The notes under the pieces are model-generated. The model was not told the DNA's origin, did no database searches, and was given only the letters and a program-made list of their open reading frames with translations. This document shows positions 26,237-36,207 of a stretch of DNA of 64,000 bases, one piece after another; within the stretch, counting starts at the first letter, position 1, and the number at the start of each line of letters is the position of its first letter. Source of the DNA: Flavobacterium micromati (GTDB lineage Bacteria; Bacteroidota; Bacteroidia; Flavobacteriales; Flavobacteriaceae); the NCBI RefSeq assembly GCF_900129585.1, contig NZ_FQWF01000011.1, positions 1 to 64,000 of the forward strand. Direction: 5' to 3'. The translations under genes and the position numbers were made by a program.

Positions 26237-26554
26237 TTACAACAAAGCGTCTAAACTATCAGCGTAAGTTTGTTTTGGAGCAACGCCAACTTGCTTTCCT
26301 ACTACTTCACCTTTGTGAAAAACTAGAACCGTAGGAATATTTCTTACACCGTATTTTGCAGCAAATTCTTGATTAGCATCAACATCCACTTTCCCTATTA
26401 CAACTTTTCCCTCGTACTCGTTGCTTAATTCATCAATGATTGGTCCTACCATTCTACATGGACCACACCATGCTGCCCAGAAATCTACCATTACCGGTTT
26501 ATCTGATTTCAAAACTACCTCTTCAAAAGTAGCATCTGTTATTGCTAATGCCAT
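26237..26554 (-). CDS. trxA: Thioredoxin
   Basis: The protein is 105 aa with the classic active site WCGPC (Cys30 and Cys33) in FWAAWCGPCRMVGP, the buried Asp in KVDVDANQEFAAKYGV and the cis-Pro in RNIPTVLVF. It is a cytoplasmic disulfide reductant with no signal peptide. It is monocistronic, with its own promoter and terminator. Confidence 0.96.
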   Translation of the reverse strand: MALAITDATFEEVVLKSDKPVMVDFWAAWCGPCRMVGPIIDELSNEYEGKVVIGKVDVDANQEFAAKYGVRNIPTVLVFHKGEVVGKQVGVAPKQTYADSLDALL

Positions 26555-26609
26555 ATTGTTTTAATTTAAAGTTAATCGCTTGAATATTTTAAAGTTTCAA
26601 ACCCGACTA

Positions 26610-26637
26610 CAAATTTAGAAATTAAAAACAAATCAAA
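26610..26637 (-). promoter_or_regulatory. Promoter of trxA
   Basis: On the minus strand TTTG (26634-26637), a 16-bp spacer and TAAATTTG (26610-26617) fit the Bacteroidota -33/-7 pattern, about 55 bp before the trxA start. Confidence 0.65.
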
Positions 26638-26719
26638 CACTATATAGAAATTAGTTTTGACTATTTATCCATTATCAATTCTTATTCGTAGTCCTGCGGA
26701 ATTCGGTATTTCTTTTTTT

Positions 26720-26788
26720 GGAGCTATTTACTTTGTCAGTCTTCTTCGCTAGGTCCCACTGCCGCAACATCGGGACAAAAAGGGCTAA
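26720..26788. repeat. Degenerate interspersed repeat (GGAGCTATTT...GGGCT)
   Basis: The stretch begins GGAGCTATTTA and ends CATCGGGACAAAAAGGGCT, a worn version of the element at 46251-46330 (GGAGCTATTTCCCGCTATCC ... AATCGGGGCT). It lies in a 318-bp spacer between the outer-membrane protein gene and trxA that otherwise holds a terminator and promoter. Confidence 0.55.
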
Positions 26789-26821
26789 AAAAGCTTGATT
26801 GCCTTAAAATGAATTTTGCAT

Positions 26822-26852
26822 AAAAAAAGGGATGCTTTTTCAAACATCCCTT
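26822..26852 (-). terminator. Intrinsic terminator after the outer-membrane protein gene
   Basis: On the minus strand stem AAGGGATG / CATCCCTT with a 10-base loop is followed by seven Ts, 21 bp after the stop at 26873. Confidence 0.88.
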
Positions 26853-26872
26853 ACTTTAAAAAAAAAATTGTC

Positions 26873-27796
26873 TTACAAGCTGTATTTTAATCCAAGTGTT
26901 AAACCAAGACCACTAATTCCAACATAAGAACTAATATCATCAGAAGCTTTGGTGCTATCAAAACCTGCAGAGTTGGTTGATTTGTTATTAGAAGTAGTAT
27001 TAATTTGCTCGACGTAATTTACATGATTTAAAGAATAAGATGCATCTGGTCGAAACGCTGTAGCTGTGTTTAATTTATCCACTCCATTTTCGTTATAAAC
27101 TTCTGTTTCTTTCGACTTTCCGTGTACGGTAAAGTTGCGATATTCTAATTCTCCATAAACCGAAATGTTTTTCCCTAATTTGTAAGAGGTACCTAAAACT
27201 GCCATAAAACCGACCGTTGGATTTGGCAGCACTTTTTCTTTAGCGTACGAATTTATATTTCCTGCTGGAGTTGTGTATGTTCTATTAGTTTCAATTGTTA
27301 AATCTCCAGAAACAGGTACAATTACCCCTACTTTTGTATAAGGTTCAAAACCATTTGACTCGCCCAAAAACAATACTACAGCTGGAGCTAAATCAAATGC
27401 TGTAATTTTACCCTGAGCTCTCCCTGTTACAAAAACGGGACCTGATGCCGCTAACTTATTAACGGTTTCCACCATTGTTTTACTGCTACTTTTGAAATAA
27501 TTAACTCCCATCTCAAAACCCAACCTTGAAGAAACACGGTAACCTGCAGTTAGACCCGTTCTAAAACCTTCACCAAAAGACCCATGATTAGTTTCTCTTG
27601 AAAGCAAAGTTGTTCCGTTAGTTGCATAAACATCTGTATTTGGCAATTGCCCTGAAACTACTGGAAATTCAGTAGCGGCTGTCTGCGTGAAATAAGAACC
27701 ACCTAATTTAAAATACCACTTTTCCTGCGTTGCGTTTTGTCCTGTCATAATCATAGAACAAATCATAAATCCCAATAAAAATAACTTCTTTTTCAT
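26873..27796 (-). CDS. Outer-membrane beta-barrel protein
   Basis: The protein is 307 aa from the ATG at 27796, chosen because it begins a clear signal peptide (MKKKLFLLGFMICSMIMTGQ, cleavage near residue 20). The rest alternates amphipathic strands with Gly/Asn/Ser turns (RTGLTAGYRVSSRLGFEMGVNYF, KNISVYGELEYRNF) and ends in the aromatic-strand form SGLGLTLGLKYSL, typical of OmpA/porin-like barrels. Repeated NTSSNNKST-like loops suggest exposed variable regions. No ligand can be named. It is monocistronic, with a terminator. Confidence 0.85.
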   Translation of the reverse strand: MKKKLFLLGFMICSMIMTGQNATQEKWYFKLGGSYFTQTAATEFPVVSGQLPNTDVYATNGTTLLSRETNHGSFGEGFRTGLTAGYRVSSRLGFEMGVNYFKSSSKTMVETVNKLAASGPVFVTGRAQGKITAFDLAPAVVLFLGESNGFEPYTKVGVIVPVSGDLTIETNRTYTTPAGNINSYAKEKVLPNPTVGFMAVLGTSYKLGKNISVYGELEYRNFTVHGKSKETEVYNENGVDKLNTATAFRPDASYSLNHVNYVEQINTTSNNKSTNSAGFDSTKASDDISSYVGISGLGLTLGLKYSL

Positions 27797-28005
27797 AATT
27801 TCATTTTTTATCATTTCCGCAAAAATAACGCTTTTAAAACAAAAAATATATGAATTATGTAGATTTAAAGTCAAGTGACTGCATATAGTTCATAATCAAC
27901 AACTTTCAAGTTCAACTAAACAAGTGTTAAAATATAAAAATCCATTTATATTTAAGATTAGATATTTAAGTCAAATATAACTCATCAAAAATTATGGGAT
28001 AAAGG

Positions 28006-31000
28006 CTAGTTCAGCTTAAAATTAATTTGCATTTTTTCTAATTCCTGTAATAGCTCATTTGAAATTTTGATTTTTAATTTTCTGCTTGGCATCGTCAATT
28101 TAGTGACTACCTTTATTTCTTCTACTTCTTCGACTTTTAATTTTGAGGCAACAACTATTTCTGAAATCGTATCATTATCAATATCTGAATCTTCATTTTC
28201 CTCCACAAAAACTGCATCAGTATCTTCATCAACTTCGATTTCAGCAGCAGCGACTTCCACTAATCGTTTGGTTTTTTCTATCTCCATAATCTCAAATGAA
28301 ACGGTATTATCCCCTTTGTTTTCTTGAAATAGATGATTGAGTTTATGAATAAAATCTTTTTCTAAATCGGATATATTCAGCAGGAGAACCAATTTTCTAG
28401 CAAATTCGTCTAAAACATCTTGTAACTGTCTAACCTCGACAAATTGTAATCTTGGTTCTCCTTTTTTTCCGGTATCCCGATCTGCCCAGCCTTCTTTGAC
28501 CAAAACTTTCATGAACGTAAAATTGTTTTGAATAAAATAATGGCGAAATTTTAAGTATTCATCACCAAATATTTTAAATTCATAACTTTCATCATATCCT
28601 TCTAACGTAAATATTGCCCAACCTTTTCCGTTCTTCGCAATTCGATGTTGCACGTTATTTATGATTCCGCCAAAAGCTAAATTCTTGTTGAGGTGCGCTT
28701 CCATATTTTTAAGTGCTTCTAATTTAGCATTACAAAAATATTTCATCTCAAATTTAAAGTCGTCCAAAGGATGCCCTGAAATATAAATCCCTACCACTTC
28801 TTTCTCTTTAGCAAGTTTTTCCATGGTAGACCAGTCTTCGCACGGCGGTACTGTAGGTTCGGCGATTTGAACATCACTGCTTTCGCCAAATAAACTTACC
28901 TGAGCTGAATTTTCATTTTCTTGATACTTAATTCCATACCGAATTGCTTTTTCATAAAACGTAATTCCGTCGCCATCATCATGAAAATATTGCGCTCTTG
29001 TTGTATCTCCAAAAGAATCAAAACCACCAGCCAAAGCAAGGTTTTCAATCGCTTTTTTATTAGCAGCACGTAAATCAATACGTTTAGCTAAATCAAAAAT
29101 TGATTTGTATTTTCCATCCTTTCTGCTATTTACAATTGTTGCAACCGCTCCAGAGCCCACGCCTTTTATCGCCCCCATTCCAAAACGCACTGCGTAATCA
29201 TCGTTCACGGTAAATTTATAAAACGACTCATTCACATCTGGGCCTAAAACTTGTAATCCCATGCGTTTGCATTCCTCCATAAAGAAAGAAACTTGCTTTA
29301 TGTCACTCATATTATTAGACAATACCGCAGCCATATACTCAGCTGGATAATTCGCTTTTAAAAATGCAGTTTGATACGCAATCCAAGCATAACAAGTCGA
29401 GTGTGATTTATTAAAAGCATATTCTGCGAAGGCTTCCCAGTCTTTCCAAATTTTCTCCAGTTTGTCTTCAGGATGACCATTGGCAGCAGCCTGACTAATA
29501 AACTTGGGTTTCATTTTATCCAAAATATCTTTCTGCTTTTTCCCCATCGCTTTACGCAAAACATCGGCATCACCTTTAGAGAAGTCTGCTAGTTTTTGAG
29601 ATAAAAGCATGACCTGTTCCTGGTAAACTGTAATTCCGTACGTATCTTTTAACAAATCCTCGCAGGCATCGAGATCATAAATAATCTCTTCTTCACCGTT
29701 TTTTCGCTTGACAAAACTCGGAATATAAGCAATTGGACCAGGTCGGTAAAGTGCATTCATCGCAATCAAATCGGGAAAAACCGTTGGTTTTAATTCCTTC
29801 ATGTATTTCTGCATTCCCGGACTTTCATACTGGAAAATCCCAACGGTTTCCCCGCGCTGGAATAGCTCATACGTTTTTAGATCATCAATAGGAAAAGAAT
29901 CTGGATCAAGATCAATTCCAGATCTATATTTTACTAATTTAACGGTATCTTTTATCAAAGTCAGGGTTTTCAAACCCAAAAAATCCATCTTCAACAATCC
30001 AGCACTTTCCACCACCGAATTGTCAAATTGAGTAACGTATAAATCTGAATCTTTGGCTGTAGCCACAGGAACAAAGTCTGTAATATCGCTAGGTGTAATG
30101 ATCACACCACAAGCGTGAATTCCTGTATTTCTTAGATTCCCTTCTAAAACCTTGGCTTGCTGAATAGTTTCTCCACCTAAATCATCTTCACGAGCAATGC
30201 CTATTAATTCTTTTATTTTTTCATATTCCTCTGGGCGAACTGCTTTTTTGATGAGGTCTTCTTTCTCACTTAAAAAACGAGCTAAATTCCACTTAGACGG
30301 CATCATTCCAGGAATCAACTTTGCAATTTTATCTGCTTCAAACAATGGTAAATCTAATACTCGCGCCGTATCTCGAATAGCTGATTTTGTTGCCATTTTA
30401 CCATAAGTAATAATTTGTGCAACTTGTTTTGAGCCGTATTTTCTGATCACATAATCCATTACACTGCTGCGTCCTTCATCATCAAAATCGATATCAATAT
30501 CGGGTAGTGACACACGATCCGGATTCAAGAAACGCTCAAAAAGCAGGTTGTATTTTAGTGGATCAATATTGGTAATTTTCAAACAATAAGCCACTACTGA
30601 ACCCGCTGCCGAGCCCCTTCCTGGTCCAACAGAAACACCCATGCTTCTGGCCTCAGCAATTAAATCTTGTACAATTAGGAAATATCCTGGATAACCAGAA
30701 TTAGAAATCGTTAGTAATTCAAAATCGAGTCGTTCCTGAATCTCATCAGTAATTTCAGCATATCTCTTGTTTGCTCCTTCAAAAGTAAGGTGTCGCAAAT
30801 AAGCGTTTTCACCTCGAACTCCACCGTCTTTTTCATCTTGTGAATTATTGAATTCAATAGGAATCTCAAATTTTGGAAGTAAAACTTCCCGAGCCAAATC
30901 ATAAATTTCAATTTTATCTACAATCTCCGAAATATTCGAAATTGCTTCTGGCAAATTATTGAAAAGCTGCTTCATCTCATCTCCTGATTTGAAGTAATAT

Positions 31001-32565
31001 TCCTGATTTGGTAAGCCGTAGCGATAGCCACGACCACGACCTATAGGTGTAGTTTGCTTTTCACCATCACGCACACATAGTAAAATATCATGTGCATTTG
31101 AATTTTCTTTGTCAATATAAAAAGTATTATTAGTGGCGACAATTTTAACATCGTGTTTCCTTGCTAACGAAATTAGAGAAGTATTTACTCGATTTTCATC
31201 TTCTTGGTTGTGACGCATCACCTCAATATAAAAATCGTCTTTGAATTCGTTTTTCCACCAGATCAGCGCATCTTCGGCTTGGTTTTCACCAATATTCAAA
31301 ATCTTATTGGGAATTTCACCATAAAGATTTCCGGAGAGGACAATAATATCTTCTTTATATTGCTGAATGACTTTCCTATCGATTCTTGGAACATAATAAA
31401 ATCCTTCTGTATAAGCGATGGAAGACATTTTAGCTAGATTGTGATAGCCTTTTTTGGTCTTCGCCAAAAGCACTATTTGATATCCATTATCCTTCACAGA
31501 TTTGTTTTTATGGTCTTCGCACACAAAAAATTCGCAACCCACAATAGGTTTCATCGTCACTTCAGTAGGTTCTTCGCCATTATCAATAGCCGCTTTATTT
31601 TTGGCGACAGCCGTTTTATTGTAGCTTAAAATATCACGGACAAAATGAAAGGCGCCCATTAAATTGGCATGATCGGTCATGGCAACTGCTGGCATTTTTT
31701 GTTGCGCTGCTGCTTTTACCAATGCGGCAATACTTATGGTAGATTGCAAAACCGAAAACTGAGTATGATTGTGTAAATGCACAAATTGAGTGTCAACCAG
31801 CACTTTTTTATTCTCAGAAAGCTCTTTTCTTGAAACTGACGGTGCTTGTTTTTCTCCAAACTGCTGCCGAATTTTCTCCGAAGCTTCTTTGAGATTAATA
31901 TGTTTTAATCCAATAAGCTTTATTTCGGCTGGATTTTTATTTTGAAAGTCTTTGAAATAAACATTCGGAACATCGAGCTCTTCTTTAGTAAAAATTTCAC
32001 GTCTAATTAATTCTAAAAAACAACGAGTAGTTGCTTCAACATCAGCAGTTGCGTTGTGCGCTTCGCCAAAAGGCTTGTTAAATAAATAACTGTGTAATTC
32101 TGTAAGTGTGGGCAATTTGAATTTTCCTCCTCGACCACCGGATAATTTTAATAATGATGCAGTCACCTCAGTACAAGTATCAAGAATGGGCATCGAACTC
32201 ATAGGGCTTTTTACTCCCATTCTATAGAATTCGCAACCCATGATGTTGATATCAAAACCCAAATTTTGACCAACAATATATTTAGCTTTGCCTAAAGTGA
32301 TGTTGAATTTTTTCAAAACTTCGGCCAAGGATATTCCTTCTTCTTCCGCCAATTCTGTTGAAATTCCGTGAATACGTTCGGCATCATAAGGAATATTGAA
32401 ACCTTCTGGTTTTACCAAATAATCTTGATGCTCGATGAGTTTCCCCATTTCGTCGTGCAACTGCCATGCTATTTGAATGCACCGTGGCCAGTTGTCCGTA
32501 TCAGAAATAGGCGCGCCCCATTTCTTAGGTAATCCTGTGGTTTCAGTATCGAATATTAAGTACAT
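28006..32565 (-). CDS. dnaE: DNA polymerase III alpha subunit with fused N-terminal exonuclease
   Basis: The protein is 1519 aa. Residues 1-190 are a DEDDh 3'-5' exonuclease: FDTETTG (Asp6, Glu8), GFDINIM (Asp105), and His170 with Asp175 in AHNATADV. A PHP domain begins with VHLHNHTQFS (about 262-271), followed by the polymerase palm with PDIDIDFDD and the GRGSAAGS motif, then helix-hairpin-helix and OB-fold regions. An acidic segment (VDEDTDAVFVEENEDSD) precedes the C-terminus. Stand-alone DnaE in other bacteria depends on a separate DnaQ epsilon; here proofreading is fused, a form I associate with Bacteroidota. All five exonuclease residues are present, so proofreading looks active. The main replicative polymerase. 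Confidence 0.95.
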   Translation of the reverse strand: MYLIFDTETTGLPKKWGAPISDTDNWPRCIQIAWQLHDEMGKLIEHQDYLVKPEGFNIPYDAERIHGISTELAEEEGISLAEVLKKFNITLGKAKYIVGQNLGFDINIMGCEFYRMGVKSPMSSMPILDTCTEVTASLLKLSGGRGGKFKLPTLTELHSYLFNKPFGEAHNATADVEATTRCFLELIRREIFTKEELDVPNVYFKDFQNKNPAEIKLIGLKHINLKEASEKIRQQFGEKQAPSVSRKELSENKKVLVDTQFVHLHNHTQFSVLQSTISIAALVKAAAQQKMPAVAMTDHANLMGAFHFVRDILSYNKTAVAKNKAAIDNGEEPTEVTMKPIVGCEFFVCEDHKNKSVKDNGYQIVLLAKTKKGYHNLAKMSSIAYTEGFYYVPRIDRKVIQQYKEDIIVLSGNLYGEIPNKILNIGENQAEDALIWWKNEFKDDFYIEVMRHNQEDENRVNTSLISLARKHDVKIVATNNTFYIDKENSNAHDILLCVRDGEKQTTPIGRGRGYRYGLPNQEYYFKSGDEMKQLFNNLPEAISNISEIVDKIEIYDLAREVLLPKFEIPIEFNNSQDEKDGGVRGENAYLRHLTFEGANKRYAEITDEIQERLDFELLTISNSGYPGYFLIVQDLIAEARSMGVSVGPGRGSAAGSVVAYCLKITNIDPLKYNLLFERFLNPDRVSLPDIDIDFDDEGRSSVMDYVIRKYGSKQVAQIITYGKMATKSAIRDTARVLDLPLFEADKIAKLIPGMMPSKWNLARFLSEKEDLIKKAVRPEEYEKIKELIGIAREDDLGGETIQQAKVLEGNLRNTGIHACGVIITPSDITDFVPVATAKDSDLYVTQFDNSVVESAGLLKMDFLGLKTLTLIKDTVKLVKYRSGIDLDPDSFPIDDLKTYELFQRGETVGIFQYESPGMQKYMKELKPTVFPDLIAMNALYRPGPIAYIPSFVKRKNGEEEIIYDLDACEDLLKDTYGITVYQEQVMLLSQKLADFSKGDADVLRKAMGKKQKDILDKMKPKFISQAAANGHPEDKLEKIWKDWEAFAEYAFNKSHSTCYAWIAYQTAFLKANYPAEYMAAVLSNNMSDIKQVSFFMEECKRMGLQVLGPDVNESFYKFTVNDDYAVRFGMGAIKGVGSGAVATIVNSRKDGKYKSIFDLAKRIDLRAANKKAIENLALAGGFDSFGDTTRAQYFHDDGDGITFYEKAIRYGIKYQENENSAQVSLFGESSDVQIAEPTVPPCEDWSTMEKLAKEKEVVGIYISGHPLDDFKFEMKYFCNAKLEALKNMEAHLNKNLAFGGIINNVQHRIAKNGKGWAIFTLEGYDESYEFKIFGDEYLKFRHYFIQNNFTFMKVLVKEGWADRDTGKKGEPRLQFVEVRQLQDVLDEFARKLVLLLNISDLEKDFIHKLNHLFQENKGDNTVSFEIMEIEKTKRLVEVAAAEIEVDEDTDAVFVEENEDSDIDNDTISEIVVASKLKVEEVEEIKVVTKLTMPSRKLKIKISNELLQELEKMQINFKLN

Positions 32566-32942
32566 ATATTTTTATAAAAATCAAATTAAAAAATCCAAAT
32601 TCCAAATTTTGACTAGCCGTAAAGCACTGATTATGTTATATTTATAAGCTATCGCTATGCAAAATGGTGGGATTTCAAATTTAGTCTATTTGCTAGCGAA
32701 TTAAAAGGGAAGTTATTAACAAAAAGGATAATCTATATTTCTATAAGTTGTGATTTTTAACTTAAAATAAGATTAAAAAATGTTCTAAAATTGATTTTGT
32801 GATGTTAATAACCTTAAGCATAATTGATAAAAATCAAGTTAGTTTGAAATTTAGTTTGCCTTTAATTCGGAAGTATAAAGATATTTTAAATTGTTTTTTA
32901 ATAAAATAGCGATAGTAGACTTTCTCAACGTAACTTTAGAAA
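32566..32942. other. Gene-free spacer between dnaE and the DUF2254 gene
   Basis: AT-rich divergent region of 377 bp. A near-consensus TAACTTTA lies just before the DUF2254 ATG (about 32931). No open frame, repeat or clear hairpin is recognised. Confidence 0.5.
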
Positions 32943-34160
32943 ATGAAATTTAATTTACCCAAACATTTTAGAATCTATTACAACAAGATCACTGGAAGTA
33001 TTGCTTTCTACCCGGCTTTACTGGCCATAAGCTTCTTATTATTAACATGGGTCATGTTAGTTATTGACTTTTCTGAATGGGGGAAAAATATAAAAGCTAA
33101 TACTAGTTGGTTAAGTTTGAAAGACGCTACCACAGCAAGATCCATTATATCCACAATCGCTGGCGCTATAATTTCGTTGACTGTTTTTAGTTTTTCGATG
33201 GTAATGATTGTGCTAAATCAAGCCGCTTCTCAAATGACAAATCGTGTTTTGAGTAGTATGATAGGTAACCGATTTCAACAGACCGTTTTAGGATTTTACA
33301 TTGGAACAATTGTTTATGCACTTTTTCTTTTAAGCACTATTAGGGATATTTCTAGCGGCGTTTATGTTCCAGCACTTAGTATTTATCTGCTTATTTTGTT
33401 AACAGTAATTGATATTTTTCTATTTATTTATTTTTTAGATTACGTCACTCAAACCGTTAAATATGAAACTGTAATTACTCGCGTTCAAAAAAAAACGATG
33501 CAAAAAATGCAAGAAGAATACAATCAGGATAAGCAGCAAATAAGTTCTTGGAAAGAACTTCCATACGTAGAAATAAAAACACCAAAATCTAACAATTTTC
33601 AAGGATATAATAAAACATTTTTACTCGAAATTTGCGCAAAAGAAGATCTCTATATTGATTTTTTATACCCAAAAAGCACTTATTTATTAAGAGATATTCC
33701 ATTGTTGAGAGTATTTAGTACAAATCCTATTGATCCGAAAGTTTTGCTTGATATTGCTTCGGTAATTGACTTTTACAGTGGGCAGCCCATAGATTTAAAC
33801 GCTGATTATGGTTTTAAACAACTCGCTGAAATTGCTATAAAAGCGCTAAGTCCTGGTATTAATGATCCAGGCACTGCGGTTCTTGCGCTACACTCATTAT
33901 CTGATTTACTTGCGTTTAGGCTTTATAATAATTGCCAAGATATAAAAACTGATACAAGTGGAATTGCTAGACTATACATTCCAAACTCTACATTTGAAGA
34001 TTTATTTAAGTGTTGTATCTATCCCATTTGGAATTATGGAAAAAAAGATCAGTATATTCAGCTGGCACTTATTGAAATGATAAATCAGCTTAAAATTATA
34101 GATTTTAAAAAAAGTCAGGTCAAAATATTTGATGATTTTTGTGAAATAATGAAACTATAA
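32943..34160 (+). CDS. DUF2254 membrane protein
   Basis: The protein is 405 aa with about four transmembrane helices in the first half: residues ~20-42 (YPALLAISFLLLTWVMLVID), ~70-92 (IISTIAGAIISLTVFSFSMV), ~115-135 and ~140-165 (LSIYLLILLTVIDIFLFIYF). The conserved DUF2254 motif FSFSMVMIVLNQAASQMTNR and the later ISPGINDPGTA-like phrase (KALSPGINDPGTAVLAL) are present. The second half is soluble. The family has no known function; the NDPGTA region looks like a conserved functional surface. It has no operon partner on this strand within 500 bp. Confidence 0.85.
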   Translation: MKFNLPKHFRIYYNKITGSIAFYPALLAISFLLLTWVMLVIDFSEWGKNIKANTSWLSLKDATTARSIISTIAGAIISLTVFSFSMVMIVLNQAASQMTNRVLSSMIGNRFQQTVLGFYIGTIVYALFLLSTIRDISSGVYVPALSIYLLILLTVIDIFLFIYFLDYVTQTVKYETVITRVQKKTMQKMQEEYNQDKQQISSWKELPYVEIKTPKSNNFQGYNKTFLLEICAKEDLYIDFLYPKSTYLLRDIPLLRVFSTNPIDPKVLLDIASVIDFYSGQPIDLNADYGFKQLAEIAIKALSPGINDPGTAVLALHSLSDLLAFRLYNNCQDIKTDTSGIARLYIPNSTFEDLFKCCIYPIWNYGKKDQYIQLALIEMINQLKIIDFKKSQVKIFDDFCEIMKL

Positions 34161-34702
34161 AATGTCAAGAAAATACATTGAAGAAAGACAAATAAAAGAT
34201 ATAAATAATTCTAGTCCTGCCTAAAAAAGATAATTTTATTACTTTTGGATGTCGTAATATTTTTATCAAAAAATAAGTGTTCTTTAATTAAAAGCTTTTA
34301 TAAATAATGCGAATAAATCACCTTATCACATCTTTAAATCAAAAAATTATCATTTAATATTTTCTATTAATTAACGTTCAAAACAGGATTTTAATTAGTA
34401 CAAATCCCTTTAGAATAAAGCTTTACACTTTAAAATAAAAATTTAAAACTTCTATAAAAGTAGATAACAAAAACTTTATTTAGGTCTTTTTGTTGCATTG
34501 AAAATTGTCATTTATAACGTAGACAATTAATCTGGTTTTAATGCTCACAGTGCTGATCAATTCAAAATTTATTTTGGGTATCGTAGATAAGGCAATAACA
34601 CAATTGAAAACTTCACGGCATTCTCTACTTTTGGTTTTCTTACACCAAATATGCGCATGAATTAATGGGCATACATAGAGAAATACACTTAAAATATTTA
34701 AA
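34161..34702 (+). other. Long leader region before leuC
   Basis: 542 bp without a supportable gene. It is unusually long for the promoter of the leucine operon and could carry a regulated leader. I see AT-rich sequence and small inverted repeats but no leader peptide with a run of Leu codons and no convincing attenuator. An opposite-strand frame (34480-34725) overlaps the leuC start and is not credible. Confidence 0.4.
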
Positions 34703-36103
34703 ATGAATACTACATTATTTGACAAAGTATGGGATTCGCATGTTGTGCGTACAATAGAAGATGGACCCGATGTTTTTTTTATTGACCGTCATTTTATTCA
34801 TGAAGTTACCAGTCCTGTTGCTTTTTTAGGTCTTAAATCAAGAAATATTAAAGTTTTATATCCAGAGCGCACTTTTGCAACCGCCGATCACAATACGCCT
34901 ACTATTAATCAACACCTGCCTGTAGCTGATCCTTTATCGGCGAATCAATTAAAAGCTTTAGAAGATAACGCAGCGGAATATGGTATTTCGCATTGGGGTT
35001 TAGGACATAAGAAAAATGGGATTGTGCATGTTGTAGGGCCGGAGAATGGAATCACATTACCAGGTGCAACTATTGTTTGTGGAGATTCTCACACTTCTAC
35101 TCACGGTGCATTTGGTGCAATTGCGTTTGGTATTGGTACCTCCGAAGTAGAAATGGTACTAGCTACACAATGTATCATGCAACCAAAACCAAAGAAAATG
35201 CGCATCAACGTCAATGGGGCGTTAAGTAAGGGTGTAGGTCCAAAAGATGTTGCTCTTTATATTATTTCGAAATTAACAACATCAGGTGGAACAGGATATT
35301 TTGCTGAATACGCCGGGAATGTATTTGAAGAAATGTCGATGGAAGGTCGAATGACGGTTTGTAATTTAAGTATCGAAATGGGAGCCCGGGGCGGAATGAT
35401 TGCTCCTGACCAAAAAACATTCGATTTCCTTGAAGGCAGATTGTACGCACCAAAGGGTGAAGCGTGGACCAAAGCAGTTGAATACTGGAAAACTCTAAAA
35501 ACCGATTCTGATGCCGTTTTTGATAAAGAGCTAAACATTGATGCTGCTGATATAGAACCTATGATTACGTACGGTACAAATCCTGGAATGGGTATAGGTA
35601 TTTCAAAAAGCATTCCTAGCGCCAACCAAGTTGAAGGTGGAGCAGAAACCTATAAAAAATCACTAGCTTATATGGGTTTTGAAGAAAATGATGTAATGAT
35701 AGGTAAACCTATTGATTTTGTTTTCTTAGGAAGTTGTACTAATGGTAGAATTGAAGATTTTAGAGCTTTTACAGAAATTGTAAAAGGGCGAAAAAAAGCA
35801 GATAATGTAACGGCATGGTTAGTTCCTGGTTCCCACGTTGTCGAAGCACAAATTATTGAGGAAGGATTGTTAGAAATTCTTACGGAATCAGGGTTTGTTT
35901 TGCGACAACCGGGTTGTTCGGCATGTTTAGCCATGAATGACGATAAAGTTCCTGCAGGGAAATATGCGGTAAGTACTTCCAATAGAAACTTTGAAGGACG
36001 TCAAGGACCTGGTTCAAGAACATTATTGGCTAGTCCAATTATGGCGGCAGCGGCCGCGGTTACAGGGGTTTTAACAGACCCAAGGGAATTATTAGCCCCC
36101 TAA
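34703..36103 (+). CDS. leuC: 3-Isopropylmalate dehydratase large subunit
   Basis: The protein is 466 aa. The aconitase-superfamily iron-sulfur ligands are at Cys345 (GSCTNGR), Cys405 and Cys408 ([10 protein letters not shown]), and the active-site [14 protein letters not shown] is present. With LeuD it isomerises 2-isopropylmalate to 3-isopropylmalate in leucine synthesis, cytoplasmic. It is the first gene of a leuC-leuD-GNAT-leuA-leuB run. The stop lies inside a palindromic repeat, and the C-terminal TDPRELLAP borders the element. Length is normal. Confidence 0.97.
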   Translation: MNTTLFDKVWDSHVVRTIEDGPDVFFIDRHFIHEVTSPVAFLGLKSRNIKVLYPERTFATADHNTPTINQHLPVADPLSANQLKALEDNAAEYGISHWGLGHKKNGIVHVVGPENGITLPGATIVCGDSHTSTHGAFGAIAFGIGTSEVEMVLATQCIMQPKPKKMRINVNGALSKGVGPKDVALYIISKLTTSGGTGYFAEYAGNVFEEMSMEGRMTVCNLSIEMGARGGMIAPDQKTFDFLEGRLYAPKGEAWTKAVEYWKTLKTDSDAVFDKELNIDAADIEPMITYGTNPGMGIGISKSIPSANQVEGGAETYKKSLAYMGFEENDVMIGKPIDFVFLGSCTNGRIEDFRAFTEIVKGRKKADNVTAWLVPGSHVVEAQIIEEGLLEILTESGFVLRQPGCSACLAMNDDKVPAGKYAVSTSNRNFEGRQGPGSRTLLASPIMAAAAAVTGVLTDPRELLAP

Positions 36104-36200
36104 CCCCCAAAGGGGGAATTCTCGACATAGTAAATAATATTATATAAAATATCATTCGCCTCCAACAATGCCGCCTTCGGGGGCTGGGGGGCTTTATCAA
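36098..36200. repeat. Palindromic element between leuC and leuD
   Basis: It begins CCCCCTAACCCCCAAAGGGGG and ends in CGCCTTCGGGGGCTGGGGGGC, G/C-rich islands in an AT-rich genome. The leuC stop codon lies inside the first block, which suggests insertion at the gene end. Elements of this style recur between leuA and leuB. Confidence 0.55.
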
Positions 36201-36207
36201 AAATCAA

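Noticed and set aside
34480..34725. Minus-strand 81-aa frame across the leuC start
   Set aside because: It overlaps the start of leuC and has no family features.
35257..35982. Frames opposite leuC
   Set aside because: Shadow frames of a well-conserved gene with no independent support.
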